Positions 28,367-36,742 of a DNA stretch of 64,000 nt are shown in pieces. The stretch is taken from assembly GCA_020073445.1 (NCBI GenBank), contig JAIQFE010000019.1:124001-188000 (forward strand), given 5' to 3'. The position numbers were made by a program, and so were the translations under genes. The stretch's first letter is position 1; every line of letters begins with the position of its first letter. Source of the DNA: Terriglobia bacterium (GTDB lineage: Bacteria; Acidobacteriota; Terriglobia; Bryobacterales; Bryobacteraceae). The notes beneath the pieces were generated by a model. The model did no database searches. It was not told where the DNA came from and was given only the letters and a program-made list of their open reading frames with translations.

Positions 28367-29476
28367 TTATTCAACCGAGAGCGGAATCATCGCCGTGGGA
28401 TTGCCAATATCCTTGAACCACATGACGCCTTCCCACACCAGATCGATCTCAAGCTGGTATCGGCCGGGCTGTGCCGGGGCGGTGACGGACAAGTGCAATA
28501 CACAGTATTCGCCTGGTGCGAGTGAGGTTAAGAGCCAAGCGCGCGGATTGTCGTGATCGAGAAGGTGGTACGACAATCCGAAGACGCCTTCGCCCGCCGG
28601 AAAGGCTTCCGAGGAAACGTTTTCGACCCGCACTTTGATGTCGATGCGCTGCCCAGGGTGGGCGCAAATGCTCTTGATCGCGGGTGTGAGCCGGGCTCGA
28701 ACGCCCCTGGAACCAAACGGAACAAAGTTCTCCGGAGTGGATGCGTACAGATCGATCTGTTCCCGCAGCGGCGCTCCCAGCAGAATCACCGGCGACTTCC
28801 ACATGCGGACTCTCTTATGTCGGAGGTTCGGAAACGCCTCGAGGAACGCGCTGCTCACATCCGGAGAATTGTCGCGGGCCTTCTGCAACAAGACTTTGTT
28901 GTAGCCTGCGACCAGCGGCCTCAAGCAGCCTGGATGGCGCAAAGAGAACTCGACAGCGCCTTCACACACGCCGGGATGTTCGGGATTGAAATAGTCATCG
29001 AGCGCGATCAGGCCGCCATCCGCCGACACGTCATAGCAGAGCTTGAGGTCATGATAGACCTCTTCGGGCGAATGGCCTCCATCGATGTGAATGAAGGTGA
29101 ACCCCGATCCGAGATCCGCGGGCGTCAGTTCCTTCGACGAGCGCGCGATCACGCGGACAAATGACGCGTCCGGATAGAACTCGCGCATGTTCTTTTCGAA
29201 CTGGCGACGATCTCCGCTGCCCGAGCCGGAGACGTTCATCTGCTGCTGATCCTCGAACAGATCGATCGCCGTCAGTTGCTTTCCCGCGCCCCTCAGTGCA
29301 GCGATCGCGATGGTGGATAAGCCGTGATGCACCCCGATTTCAAGCACGTTCCCTCGCTCCTCCGGCTTGAACGCGAGTTGATTGTACTTCATGAAGAGCA
29401 AGGCCGCGTCGTACGAAAACCAACCGTCGATGCGGCGGAAGGCGTGCAGATAGCGCTGGAGAAAGCTCGGCTGCAT
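28367..29476 (-). CDS. SAM-dependent methyltransferase with C-terminal Wzt-like domain
   Basis: 369 residues from ATG 29476. A class I methyltransferase fold fills the first 200 or so (GNVLEIGVHHGLSTIA, about 42-56; FIHIDGGHSPEEVYHDL for the motif after beta-4). The C-terminal third (DIKVRVENVSSEAFPAGE, GLSYHLLD, GRYQLEIDLVWEGV) resembles the carbohydrate-binding domain found at the end of Wzt ABC proteins. It may methylate a cell-surface glycan. Immediately followed by the membrane protein gene. Confidence 0.75.
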   Translation of the reverse strand: MQPSFLQRYLHAFRRIDGWFSYDAALLFMKYNQLAFKPEERGNVLEIGVHHGLSTIAIAALRGAGKQLTAIDLFEDQQQMNVSGSGSGDRRQFEKNMREFYPDASFVRVIARSSKELTPADLGSGFTFIHIDGGHSPEEVYHDLKLCYDVSADGGLIALDDYFNPEHPGVCEGAVEFSLRHPGCLRPLVAGYNKVLLQKARDNSPDVSSAFLEAFPNLRHKRVRMWKSPVILLGAPLREQIDLYASTPENFVPFGSRGVRARLTPAIKSICAHPGQRIDIKVRVENVSSEAFPAGEGVFGLSYHLLDHDNPRAWLLTSLAPGEYCVLHLSVTAPAQPGRYQLEIDLVWEGVMWFKDIGNPTAMIPLSVE

Positions 29477-29502
29477 GGGTGGGTTTGACCTATGAGACGG
29501 CC

Positions 29503-31029
29503 TCAGAGCGGGATGTTGCCATGCTTCTTGCGCGGCATCGTATCCACCTTGGTGGCGAGCATCCGCAGCGCCCGGATCACCAGGGGCCGGGTTTGGTGCG
29601 GCTCGATCACGTCGTCGATGAATCCGTGCTCGGCGGCGACAAACGGGTTCGCGAAGCGTTCCTGCAACTCTTGAGTTTTGGTACGCCGGTCTGCCTCGGG
29701 CAACGAGCGGTATAAAACATTCACTGCTCCTTCGGCGCCCATCACGGCGATCTCGGCCGTGGGCCACGCCAGATTCACGTCGCAGCGCAGATGCTTCGAT
29801 CCCATGACGCAATACGCTCCGCCATAGGCTTTGCGCGTGATCACCGTGATCTTGGGGACGGTCGCTTCGGCATAGGCGTACAGTAGTTTTGCTCCGTGCC
29901 GGATGATCCCGCCGAACTCCTGGGCAGTACCGGGCAGAAATCCGGGCACGTCCTCAAAGGTCAGAATCGGAATGTTGAAGGCATCGCAAAACCGGACGAA
30001 GCGAGCGCCTTTAATCGACGAATCGATATCCAGGCAACCCGCCAGGTGCTCGGGCTGATTCGCGACGATGCCCACGGTGCGTCCATCCATACGGGCAAAA
30101 CCGATGACGATGTTGCGCGCCCAGCGCTCCTGAACTTCGAAGAACTTGCCGTCATCGACCACACGGCGGATCACGTCCTTGATGTTGTAGGGCAGATTCG
30201 ACGCCTGCGGCACCACCGAATCGAGCGCGGCGTCTTCACGATCGATCGGATCGGTACTCGCGTGTCGTGGACCCTCGTCGCGATTATTTTGCGGCAGATA
30301 GCTGAGCAGTTCGCGAATCATCTGGAGGCATTCCGCATCGCCGTGCGCCAGAAAATGTGCCACACCGCTGGTCGTGTTATGGGTCACTGCTCCGCCCAAT
30401 TGCTCCTTGGTGACGTCTTCGTGCGTGACGGTCTTGATCACGTCCGGCCCGGTGATGAACATATAGCTGCTGCCGTCCACCATGAAGGTGAAATCGGTGA
30501 GGGCAGGGGAATAGACCGCTCCGCCGGCGCATGGGCCCATGATGGCCGAGATCTGGGGCACCACGCCGCTGCCGAGCGTGTTGCGCAGAAAGATATCCGC
30601 GTATCCGGCCAGCGAGAGCACGCCTTCCTGGATGCGCGCGCCTCCGGAATCATTCAAACCTATGACCGGCGCGCCGGTCTTGAGCGCCAGATCCATGATT
30701 TTGACGATCTTCTTCGCGTTGGTTTCGGAAAGCGACCCGCCGAAAACTGTAAAATCCTGGGCAAAAACGTAGGCCGTACGGCCGTGGATCAGGCCGTAGC
30801 CGGTGACGAAGCCGTCGCCATCGATCACCTGTTCCGCCATGCCGAAATCATTGCAGCGGTGGCGCACGAGCTTGTCGGTTTCGACAAAGGTGCCTTCGTC
30901 GAGCAGCAAATCGATGCGCTCGCGCGCGGAGAGCTTGCCTTCGGCGTGCTGTCGTTCGCGGCGTGCTTCGCCGCCTCCGGCTTCGGCATTGGCATGACGG
31001 CGGCGCAGCTCGTCGAGGCGGTCAGACAT
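29503..31029 (-). CDS. pccB: Acyl-CoA (propionyl-CoA) carboxylase beta chain
   Basis: 508 residues, the usual length of a biotin-dependent carboxyltransferase beta subunit. Marks: [61 protein letters not shown] and [13 protein letters not shown]. It transfers CO2 from carboxybiotin to propionyl- or acetyl-CoA. The biotin-bearing alpha chain is not in the window. The KKHGNIPL tail is typical of the family. Confidence 0.95.
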   Translation of the reverse strand: MSDRLDELRRRHANAEAGGGEARRERQHAEGKLSARERIDLLLDEGTFVETDKLVRHRCNDFGMAEQVIDGDGFVTGYGLIHGRTAYVFAQDFTVFGGSLSETNAKKIVKIMDLALKTGAPVIGLNDSGGARIQEGVLSLAGYADIFLRNTLGSGVVPQISAIMGPCAGGAVYSPALTDFTFMVDGSSYMFITGPDVIKTVTHEDVTKEQLGGAVTHNTTSGVAHFLAHGDAECLQMIRELLSYLPQNNRDEGPRHASTDPIDREDAALDSVVPQASNLPYNIKDVIRRVVDDGKFFEVQERWARNIVIGFARMDGRTVGIVANQPEHLAGCLDIDSSIKGARFVRFCDAFNIPILTFEDVPGFLPGTAQEFGGIIRHGAKLLYAYAEATVPKITVITRKAYGGAYCVMGSKHLRCDVNLAWPTAEIAVMGAEGAVNVLYRSLPEADRRTKTQELQERFANPFVAAEHGFIDDVIEPHQTRPLVIRALRMLATKVDTMPRKKHGNIPL

Positions 31030-31073
31030 TAGAAACTAGGGTAACGCGATGGCATCTCACGATGCCGCCCTGT

Positions 31074-31586
31074 TTACTCGACGAGTGACGCGGTCCTATA
31101 CGTGTTCCCGGAAGGTGTTAGCTTGAACCCCGCGTCTGAGTTGAAGGGTCCGACCCAAAGACGGTACGGCTTCGACCGCAGAGATCCGAAGTAAAACAGG
31201 CGGTCACTCCGGAGATCAAGGCTTGGTCGGATGAAGGCTGGCTGGTCTGAGGATGGACCGTTGAATACGACCAGCGTGAAGTTGTCCGCGACCTTCCTGT
31301 CGATCAACGCGACAGCGAAGTCTTCAATGCCATCGTCGTTGAAGTCGCCCGTAGCAGTGAAGGGATGGTAATCGGGCAGCGCGTAGCGCGCATCGCCGTA
31401 GCCATCCCTCATTTGCTCGATGTCGATGGGGCAATTGCAGTCGGCATCCGTGGCCAGCCGGTAATTAGCATGCTGCCGGAGCCACGACGTGACGGTGTTC
31501 TGCTGGCCGGTGGTCAGTGTCCCGCCGCACCATGCTGGAGCCGCCAGGAGCGATAGAAATACGCTCGAGGCCACCCAGAAGCGCAT
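31074..31586 (-). CDS. Secreted FG-GAP/VCBS-like hypothetical protein
   Basis: 170 residues with a signal peptide (MRFWVASSVFLSLLAAPAWC) whose end could be a lipobox-like Cys. The mature part has DFNDDGIEDFAVALID, the calcium-binding FG-GAP/VCBS-type loop, once. CNCPIDIEQMRDGYG is a further feature. Probably periplasmic or cell-surface. Function unknown. Confidence 0.68.
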   Translation of the reverse strand: MRFWVASSVFLSLLAAPAWCGGTLTTGQQNTVTSWLRQHANYRLATDADCNCPIDIEQMRDGYGDARYALPDYHPFTATGDFNDDGIEDFAVALIDRKVADNFTLVVFNGPSSDQPAFIRPSLDLRSDRLFYFGSLRSKPYRLWVGPFNSDAGFKLTPSGNTYRTASLVE

Positions 31587-31591
31587 GCCTA

Positions 31592-34096
31592 CTACTCAAA
31601 CATGTACAGCGGGATGCCCGGCGCCTGCGGAGCAGCTTCCTCGGCTGCCGGAGCGCCTTCACCCGCGGCGACAGGCTGCGGCTGGGGTTCACCAACAGGC
31701 TGCATCTGCCGGCAGTAGATGCCGTGCTCATCCAGGTAGACCTCGAACTCGGCGGGCCGAGCCAGGGAACCCTGGATCAGCGCTTCGCTGAGCGGATCCT
31801 CGATGTACTTCTGAAGAGCCCTACGCAGCGGCCGCGCGCCGTAGCTGCGGTCCGTACAGGTTTTCTCCAGAATATAGCGGGCCGCGTCTTCGCGAATCTT
31901 GATCTTGATCTGCTTGGCGACCAGATTCTTGTTGATCTGCTCGGTCAGCAGGTAGACGATCTTCAACAGGTCGTCGTCCGTCAGCGACGTGAACAGAATG
32001 ATCTCGTCCAGCCGGTTCAGGAACTCGGGATTGAAGGCCTTCTTGACCTCCGTCATCACCTGGTCTTCCACTTTTGCCGGCAGACCGCCAGCCGCGGAAA
32101 AGCCCATGGGATTGCGTTTTTCGAGGAACCGCGCTCCCAGGTTCGAAGTCATGATGATGATGGTGTTCTTGAAGTCCACCGTGTTGCCCAGCCCGTCGGT
32201 CAACTGGCCGTCTTCAAACACCTGCAGCAGGATGTTGTAGACATCCGGATGCGCTTTTTCGATTTCGTCCAGCAGGATGATGGAGTACGGAGCCCGCTTC
32301 ACACGCTCGGTGAGCTGCCCGCCCTCTTCATATCCCACGTATCCGGGAGGCGAGCCGATCAGCTTCGAGACCGAGTGCTTTTCCATGAACTCGGACATAT
32401 CGAAGCGGATCAGCGACTTTTCGCTGCCGAAGAGGAATTCGGCCAGCGCCCGCGCGACTTCGGTTTTGCCGACGCCCGTGGGTCCCAGGAAGAGGAACGA
32501 TCCAGCCGGGCGCTTGGGCGACTTCAGGCCGGCGCGCGAACGGCGAATCGCACGCGACAACGCCGAGATCGCTTTTTCCTGGCTGATAATCCGGGTATGC
32601 AGTTCCTGTTCGATCCGCAGGAGCTTGGATACTTCCTCCTCGCGGATCGCAGTCATAGGGATGCCGGTCCAGCGGGCAACCACGTCGTCGATATCGTCCT
32701 TGGTCACGACGCCGGTCGAGGTATCGTCCAGGTTATATTTCTCGCGCAGCACGCGCAGGTCTTCGCGCTTCTTACGCTCCTCGTCGGAGTAGAAGCGAGC
32801 CTTTTCGAACTCATGATTCGCGATCGCGTTCTCCATGCGATGCACGATGAACTTGATGCTCTTCTGAATGTCGGCGACTTCGCCAGGAAGCGTGGTCTGG
32901 CGCAGCTTCACGCGCGCGCCCGCTTCGTCGATGAGATCGATCGCCTTGTCCGGAAGGAAGCGGTCCGGAATGAAGCGCGTCGAGGCATGGACAGCGTTCT
33001 CGATGGCCTCGTCGGTGTAGGCCACGGCGTGGAATTTCTCGTAGCGTTCCTTGATGCCGAACAGAATCCGCGTGGCGTCTTCTTCGTTCGGAGGCGGAAC
33101 TTTCACGGCTTGGAAGCGGCGCTCCAGTGAGCGGTCTTTTTCGATGGACTTGCGGTACTCGGCGGGCGTCGTCGCGCCGATGCACTGGATCTCGCCGCGT
33201 GACAGCGCCGGCTTCAGAATATTCGCGGCGTCGAGCGAGCCTTCGGCCGATCCTGCGCCCACCAGGGTGTGCAATTCGTCGATGAAGATGATGGCATTCT
33301 GATGCTCCATCAGCTCTTTCATGATGGTCTTCAGGCGCTCTTCGAACTGCCCGCGGTACTTGGTGCCCGCAACGATCAGCGAAAGATCCAAGGCAAGGAT
33401 CCGCTTGTCGGACAGGAACGACGGAACGTCGCCGTCGGCGATGCGCTGGGCCAAGCCTTCGACGATGGCGGTCTTACCCACGCCCGGCTCGCCGATCAGC
33501 ACCGGATTGTTCTTGGTGCGGCGGCACAGGATCTGCGTCACGCGCTCCAGTTCGTAGTCGCGCCCGACCAAGGGGTCGAGCAGACCGTCCATCGCGGCCT
33601 GGGTCAGGTCGCGGCTGAATTCGCTCAGTAAAGAGCTTTCCTTGGGGCGATTGGAAGACATTTTCTCCGAGCTCGATCGAGCGATCTCTTCGCGAACCTG
33701 GGTCAGCCGCAGGCCGCGCTCGTGTAAAATATCCGCCGCGAAAGATTTCTCTTCGCGCAGGAGTCCGAGAAGGAGATGCTCAGTTCCAATGTGCTTGTGG
33801 TTGAGCCGTTCGGCTTCCTCCGCGCCATACGCAAGCACGCGCTTGCATTCATGGCTGAGGGGAAGATCGACGGAAGTCGACACCTTTTCCCTTAAGGTCG
33901 TTTGCGCCTCGATCTGTTTGCGAATGGATTCCACCGCCGCGCTGGAGCGCAAGAAGCGGTTGGTGAGAACTTTGTCTTCCCGCAGCAGTCCCAGCAACAG
34001 ATGCTCCGTCTCGATACAGGGGCTGCCAAACTGGCTGGCCTCGTAACGGGCGAAGAAAATCACTCGCCGGGCTTTTTCGGTATAACGTTCAAACAT
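31592..34096 (-). CDS. clpC: ATP-dependent Clp protease ATP-binding subunit ClpC
   Basis: 834 residues: two Clp-N repeats (1-140), AAA+ module 1 (Walker A GEPGVGKT at 202-209; [12 protein letters not shown]), a UVR-containing middle region ([17 protein letters not shown]), AAA+ module 2 ([22 protein letters not shown]) and the ClpB D2-small domain. It unfolds proteins for ClpP; a UVR motif in the linker points to ClpC rather than ClpB. The C-terminus has an unusual Pro/Ala/Gln tail. It overlaps the upstream ABC ATPase gene by 8 nt, an odd partner. No clpP or mcsA/B is nearby. Confidence 0.94.
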   Translation of the reverse strand: MFERYTEKARRVIFFARYEASQFGSPCIETEHLLLGLLREDKVLTNRFLRSSAAVESIRKQIEAQTTLREKVSTSVDLPLSHECKRVLAYGAEEAERLNHKHIGTEHLLLGLLREEKSFAADILHERGLRLTQVREEIARSSSEKMSSNRPKESSLLSEFSRDLTQAAMDGLLDPLVGRDYELERVTQILCRRTKNNPVLIGEPGVGKTAIVEGLAQRIADGDVPSFLSDKRILALDLSLIVAGTKYRGQFEERLKTIMKELMEHQNAIIFIDELHTLVGAGSAEGSLDAANILKPALSRGEIQCIGATTPAEYRKSIEKDRSLERRFQAVKVPPPNEEDATRILFGIKERYEKFHAVAYTDEAIENAVHASTRFIPDRFLPDKAIDLIDEAGARVKLRQTTLPGEVADIQKSIKFIVHRMENAIANHEFEKARFYSDEERKKREDLRVLREKYNLDDTSTGVVTKDDIDDVVARWTGIPMTAIREEEVSKLLRIEQELHTRIISQEKAISALSRAIRRSRAGLKSPKRPAGSFLFLGPTGVGKTEVARALAEFLFGSEKSLIRFDMSEFMEKHSVSKLIGSPPGYVGYEEGGQLTERVKRAPYSIILLDEIEKAHPDVYNILLQVFEDGQLTDGLGNTVDFKNTIIIMTSNLGARFLEKRNPMGFSAAGGLPAKVEDQVMTEVKKAFNPEFLNRLDEIILFTSLTDDDLLKIVYLLTEQINKNLVAKQIKIKIREDAARYILEKTCTDRSYGARPLRRALQKYIEDPLSEALIQGSLARPAEFEVYLDEHGIYCRQMQPVGEPQPQPVAAGEGAPAAEEAAPQAPGIPLYMFE

Positions 34097-34832
34097 AGTT
34101 CCTGCCTTGTTCCCGATCTCCGGTGGAAGAAGGCGGCTCCAACGGGAATGAGGATAGATGCCCGCGTTCCAGAGTCAGCGTCCGGTCCGCGCGGCGTGCG
34201 AAATTCAAATTGTGGGTGACGTGAAGCGACGTCAACTGCCGGGACCGATGCAGATCCTGGAGCAGATCCATGATCATCTCGCCGGTCCGGAAGTCGAGAT
34301 TGCCAGTGGGTTCGTCGGCCAAAAGAACGCGAGGGTCGCCGACCAGCGCGCGGGCCAGTACGACTCGCTGCTGTTCTCCGCCCGAAAGCTCACCCGCGCG
34401 ATGCTCAGCGCGGTTTCGTAAGCCCACTTCATTCAACCTCGCTAATGCGACTGGTTCCGCTTCGTCTCTGGCTTGACCCCGTATCAGCAGCGGCATCATC
34501 ACATTCTCCACGGCCGTGAATTCGGCCAACAGAGACTGAATCTGCCACACAAAACCCAATTCCCGGTTGCGGAACTTCGCCAGTTCATCCGCCGGAAGCC
34601 GGCATATGTTGTTCTGCCCGAAGTATATCGCACCCTTTGTCGGTGTGTCCAGACCTCCGAGCAAGTGCAGCAGCGTGCTCTTGCCGGCGCCGGATTCGCC
34701 CACCAGCGCGACCTGCTCGCCCTGGGCGACTTCGAAGTTGAGTTGGTCGAAAATGACCAGCTCGGACTCTCCGGATCGGTAGACCTTGGACAGGTCGACG
34801 GCTCGCAACGCTATGGAGGCTGCTGTGGACAC
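34089..34832 (-). CDS. ABC transporter ATP-binding protein (LolD/MacB type)
   Basis: 247 residues from a GTG start. Walker A GESGAGKST, Q-loop VWQIQS, signature LSGGEQQR, Walker B VLLADEPTGNLD and the H-loop VTHN are all present, so the ATPase should be active. The FRNRELGFVWQ stretch is typical of the LolD/MacB/FtsE group that drives lipoprotein release or efflux. No permease gene is next to it; instead it is translationally coupled to clpC. Confidence 0.9.
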   Translation of the reverse strand: MSTAASIALRAVDLSKVYRSGESELVIFDQLNFEVAQGEQVALVGESGAGKSTLLHLLGGLDTPTKGAIYFGQNNICRLPADELAKFRNRELGFVWQIQSLLAEFTAVENVMMPLLIRGQARDEAEPVALARLNEVGLRNRAEHRAGELSGGEQQRVVLARALVGDPRVLLADEPTGNLDFRTGEMIMDLLQDLHRSRQLTSLHVTHNLNFARRADRTLTLERGHLSSFPLEPPSSTGDREQGRNYV

Positions 34833-34878
34833 CCTACTCCCATTCTACAGGGTCGGAAATTTCGCCATTACGATTTGA

Positions 34879-35382
34879 TTACAGGATCTCTCTAAGAGGA
34901 AGTTCGACAGAAGGGTTGAGAGTCTTGAGGACTCCGGTGGTAACTTGCTGCATTCTTTCGGAGGGGGTGGCCGTATAGGCCGTCTCCGTCGAACGGTCCA
35001 GTACCCAGACGTAGGGTACTCCCATGGCGAGGTAGTCGTCGATGCGCTGCTGGATGCGCGCCCAGCGGTCCTCGGGGGACAGGACTTCGATGCAAATGAA
35101 GGGCGGCTTGGTGAAGATCTGCTCAGCCGGTTCGCCCAGGGTGACGCATACGTCGGGGATGCGGATTCTTGTCTGGCTCACTCCGACCCGTTGCGTAGGG
35201 AACACGCAAATGCCAAGTTCCGTTTCGCGGGGAGCGAGATACAGGACGATTTTCTTCTGTACAGTGCCGTGAGTCTTTTCGCCGACGTTCCTTTCAAGGA
35301 CCTCGCCGTCGACGTAGTCGCAATCAGGGCGGTAACTCGTCCTGAGGTACTCTTCGGCGGAGATCAGCGTCCGCGAGGCCAT
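34879..35382 (-). CDS. Uma2-family (DUF820) PD-(D/E)xK nuclease-like protein
   Basis: 167 residues from ATG 35382 (MASRTLISAEEYLRTSYRPD). Family marks are DYVDGEVLERNVG, RIPDVCVTLGEP (D77) and the catalytic-like PFICIEVLSPEDRW (E99), then DDYLAMGVPYVWVLD. Uma2 proteins have a restriction-endonuclease fold and multiply widely in cyanobacteria and other bacteria; their biological role is unsettled. The longer frame upstream runs over the divergent DUF6602-like gene and is not used. Confidence 0.85.
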   Translation of the reverse strand: MASRTLISAEEYLRTSYRPDCDYVDGEVLERNVGEKTHGTVQKKIVLYLAPRETELGICVFPTQRVGVSQTRIRIPDVCVTLGEPAEQIFTKPPFICIEVLSPEDRWARIQQRIDDYLAMGVPYVWVLDRSTETAYTATPSERMQQVTTGVLKTLNPSVELPLREIL

Positions 35383-35433
35383 ACGTGTACCGTACCACCG
35401 TGCGGAATCGAAGCGACCAGTAGTGACATTTCT

Positions 35434-36249
35434 ATGCACAATGATTGTATGCATCTGCTTCAAGCGCTGCGAAATGAGGGTACGAAGCTTCGGGCTGAAC
35501 TCGCCAATTCCAACCTGTTCGCTCAGATGGGGGATCGGGGCAGCCATCGGGAAACCATCATTAAGGATTTCCTGCGCCCGTTCCTCCCAGATTGCTATGG
35601 TCTGTCTAGCGGCGAGGTATTTTCCGTCGATGGCACCCAAAGCGCGCAGGTAGATGTAGTTGCGTACGATGCGGTCTTCTCCACCGTACTCTTCAAGAAT
35701 GGACCGCAGCAATTGTTTCCGGCCGAGTCCGTTTTCGGCGCGATCGAGGTGAAGTCCGATCTCAACAACGCGGAACTGGAGCGGGCCTGCGCTAACAGCC
35801 GTAGTTTAAAAGTTCTGCAGCGGCCGCCTACAGACATGCTCGACTTTACGCCGCTAGTCCGTTTCAACGTCAGTTCCGAATTCACAACGGGTGAGGCGCT
35901 GCCGCGAAATCCCTATGTCACCGTCGCCTTCGGTTTTCGGGGTCCGTCCCCGGAGACAACCGCAAGCAACCTAAATCAGAGGCTTGCTGCCGAACCAGGC
36001 AGCAAACTCTTACTGCCCGATTTTGTATTCGTCGCCGACCCGGGTTACATGGTCGCGCGCGTCACGGAGACCCAGTTCGCGTCACCCGGACAAGAATACA
36101 AACAGTACATTTCTTTGAACGCTGGCCCCGACACGCTGCCATTGTTTTTCTTGACCTTGAATGTATGCCTTGGACAAATTCGTCTTAGATCTGTGAACTA
36201 CGCCTCCATTTGGAGCACCTTGGTAAGTCAGATCCAATCAGGCAAGTAA
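35434..36249 (+). CDS. DUF6602-like protein with PD-(D/E)xK-type motif
   Basis: 271 residues from ATG 35434 (other in-frame Met at 35449). After an N-terminal helix there is a pattern HRETIIKDFLRPFLP, then AQVDVVAYDA (D74) and ESVFGAIEVKSDL (E105-x-K107), the D...ExK arrangement of nuclease folds. The domain occurs in proteins near restriction or defence genes, but its function is not established. Divergent from the Uma2 gene. Composition looks less GC-rich than flanking core genes, which would fit recent transfer. Confidence 0.7.
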   Translation: MHNDCMHLLQALRNEGTKLRAELANSNLFAQMGDRGSHRETIIKDFLRPFLPDCYGLSSGEVFSVDGTQSAQVDVVAYDAVFSTVLFKNGPQQLFPAESVFGAIEVKSDLNNAELERACANSRSLKVLQRPPTDMLDFTPLVRFNVSSEFTTGEALPRNPYVTVAFGFRGPSPETTASNLNQRLAAEPGSKLLLPDFVFVADPGYMVARVTETQFASPGQEYKQYISLNAGPDTLPLFFLTLNVCLGQIRLRSVNYASIWSTLVSQIQSGK

Positions 36250-36291
36250 GACTGGGTACGGCCGCACCGATAAGGAAACCTCTCGAACATC

Positions 36292-36708
36292 CTAGTTCCC
36301 GGAATCCCACCACGCATCGTCGCCCTCAATCTCAATGTTGACGGGATCTCCATCCCGAACCCCGAGGGTCTCGCGAAAACAGAACTGCCCCATCAGTTCG
36401 AGGTGATTCTTCCCGTGGCCGTACCCGGGTATCGTTTCGTGAGTGTCAGGTCTCATGATGATTGCCTTATAGCCATTGATAAGGCATCTCTGGAGCTTTA
36501 CTGTCTCGTTGAATCCGTATTCCGTAGGAGTTATGACGGCCTGAGCGATCACGACGTAGTCCTCCGGGATCCAAATATTCAGCGTGCCTTGAACCAGACC
36601 GTTCAGATCCATTCGTTCTTCGATAAGATGCATCACCGGATTGAGATAGGCGGCGGCTACGTGAAAACCGGCTTCCGTGGGCGCGATTCGGCCGGCTATC
36701 GTCCTCAT
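36292..36708 (-). CDS. CTP-dependent riboflavin kinase-like (DUF120/RibK) protein
   Basis: 138 residues, the length of archaeal RibK. The core pattern fits: GTLN (41-44, a CTP/flavin-site strand), KAIIMRPDTHE, HLELMG (102-107) and the cradle-loop barrel end FRETLGVRDGDPVNIEIEGD (111-130). In archaea this fold phosphorylates riboflavin with CTP; bacteria normally use the unrelated RibF. The N-terminal GRIAPTEAGFHVAAAYLNP replaces the usual glycine-rich GxVxSGxGEG, so activity may differ. Same strand as leuS, 34 nt downstream of it, and so probably co-transcribed. Confidence 0.65.
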   Translation of the reverse strand: MRTIAGRIAPTEAGFHVAAAYLNPVMHLIEERMDLNGLVQGTLNIWIPEDYVVIAQAVITPTEYGFNETVKLQRCLINGYKAIIMRPDTHETIPGYGHGKNHLELMGQFCFRETLGVRDGDPVNIEIEGDDAWWDSGN

Positions 36709-36742
36709 TGCTTTGTCGCTTTCTCCTCGGCCAACAAAGGCC

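Noticed and set aside
31517-33130. 537-codon frame antisense to clpC
   Set aside because: The sense strand encodes unmistakable ClpC; the antisense product has no family features.
35383-35712. N-terminal extension of the Uma2 gene
   Set aside because: Antisense to the DUF6602-like gene and unlike the family start.
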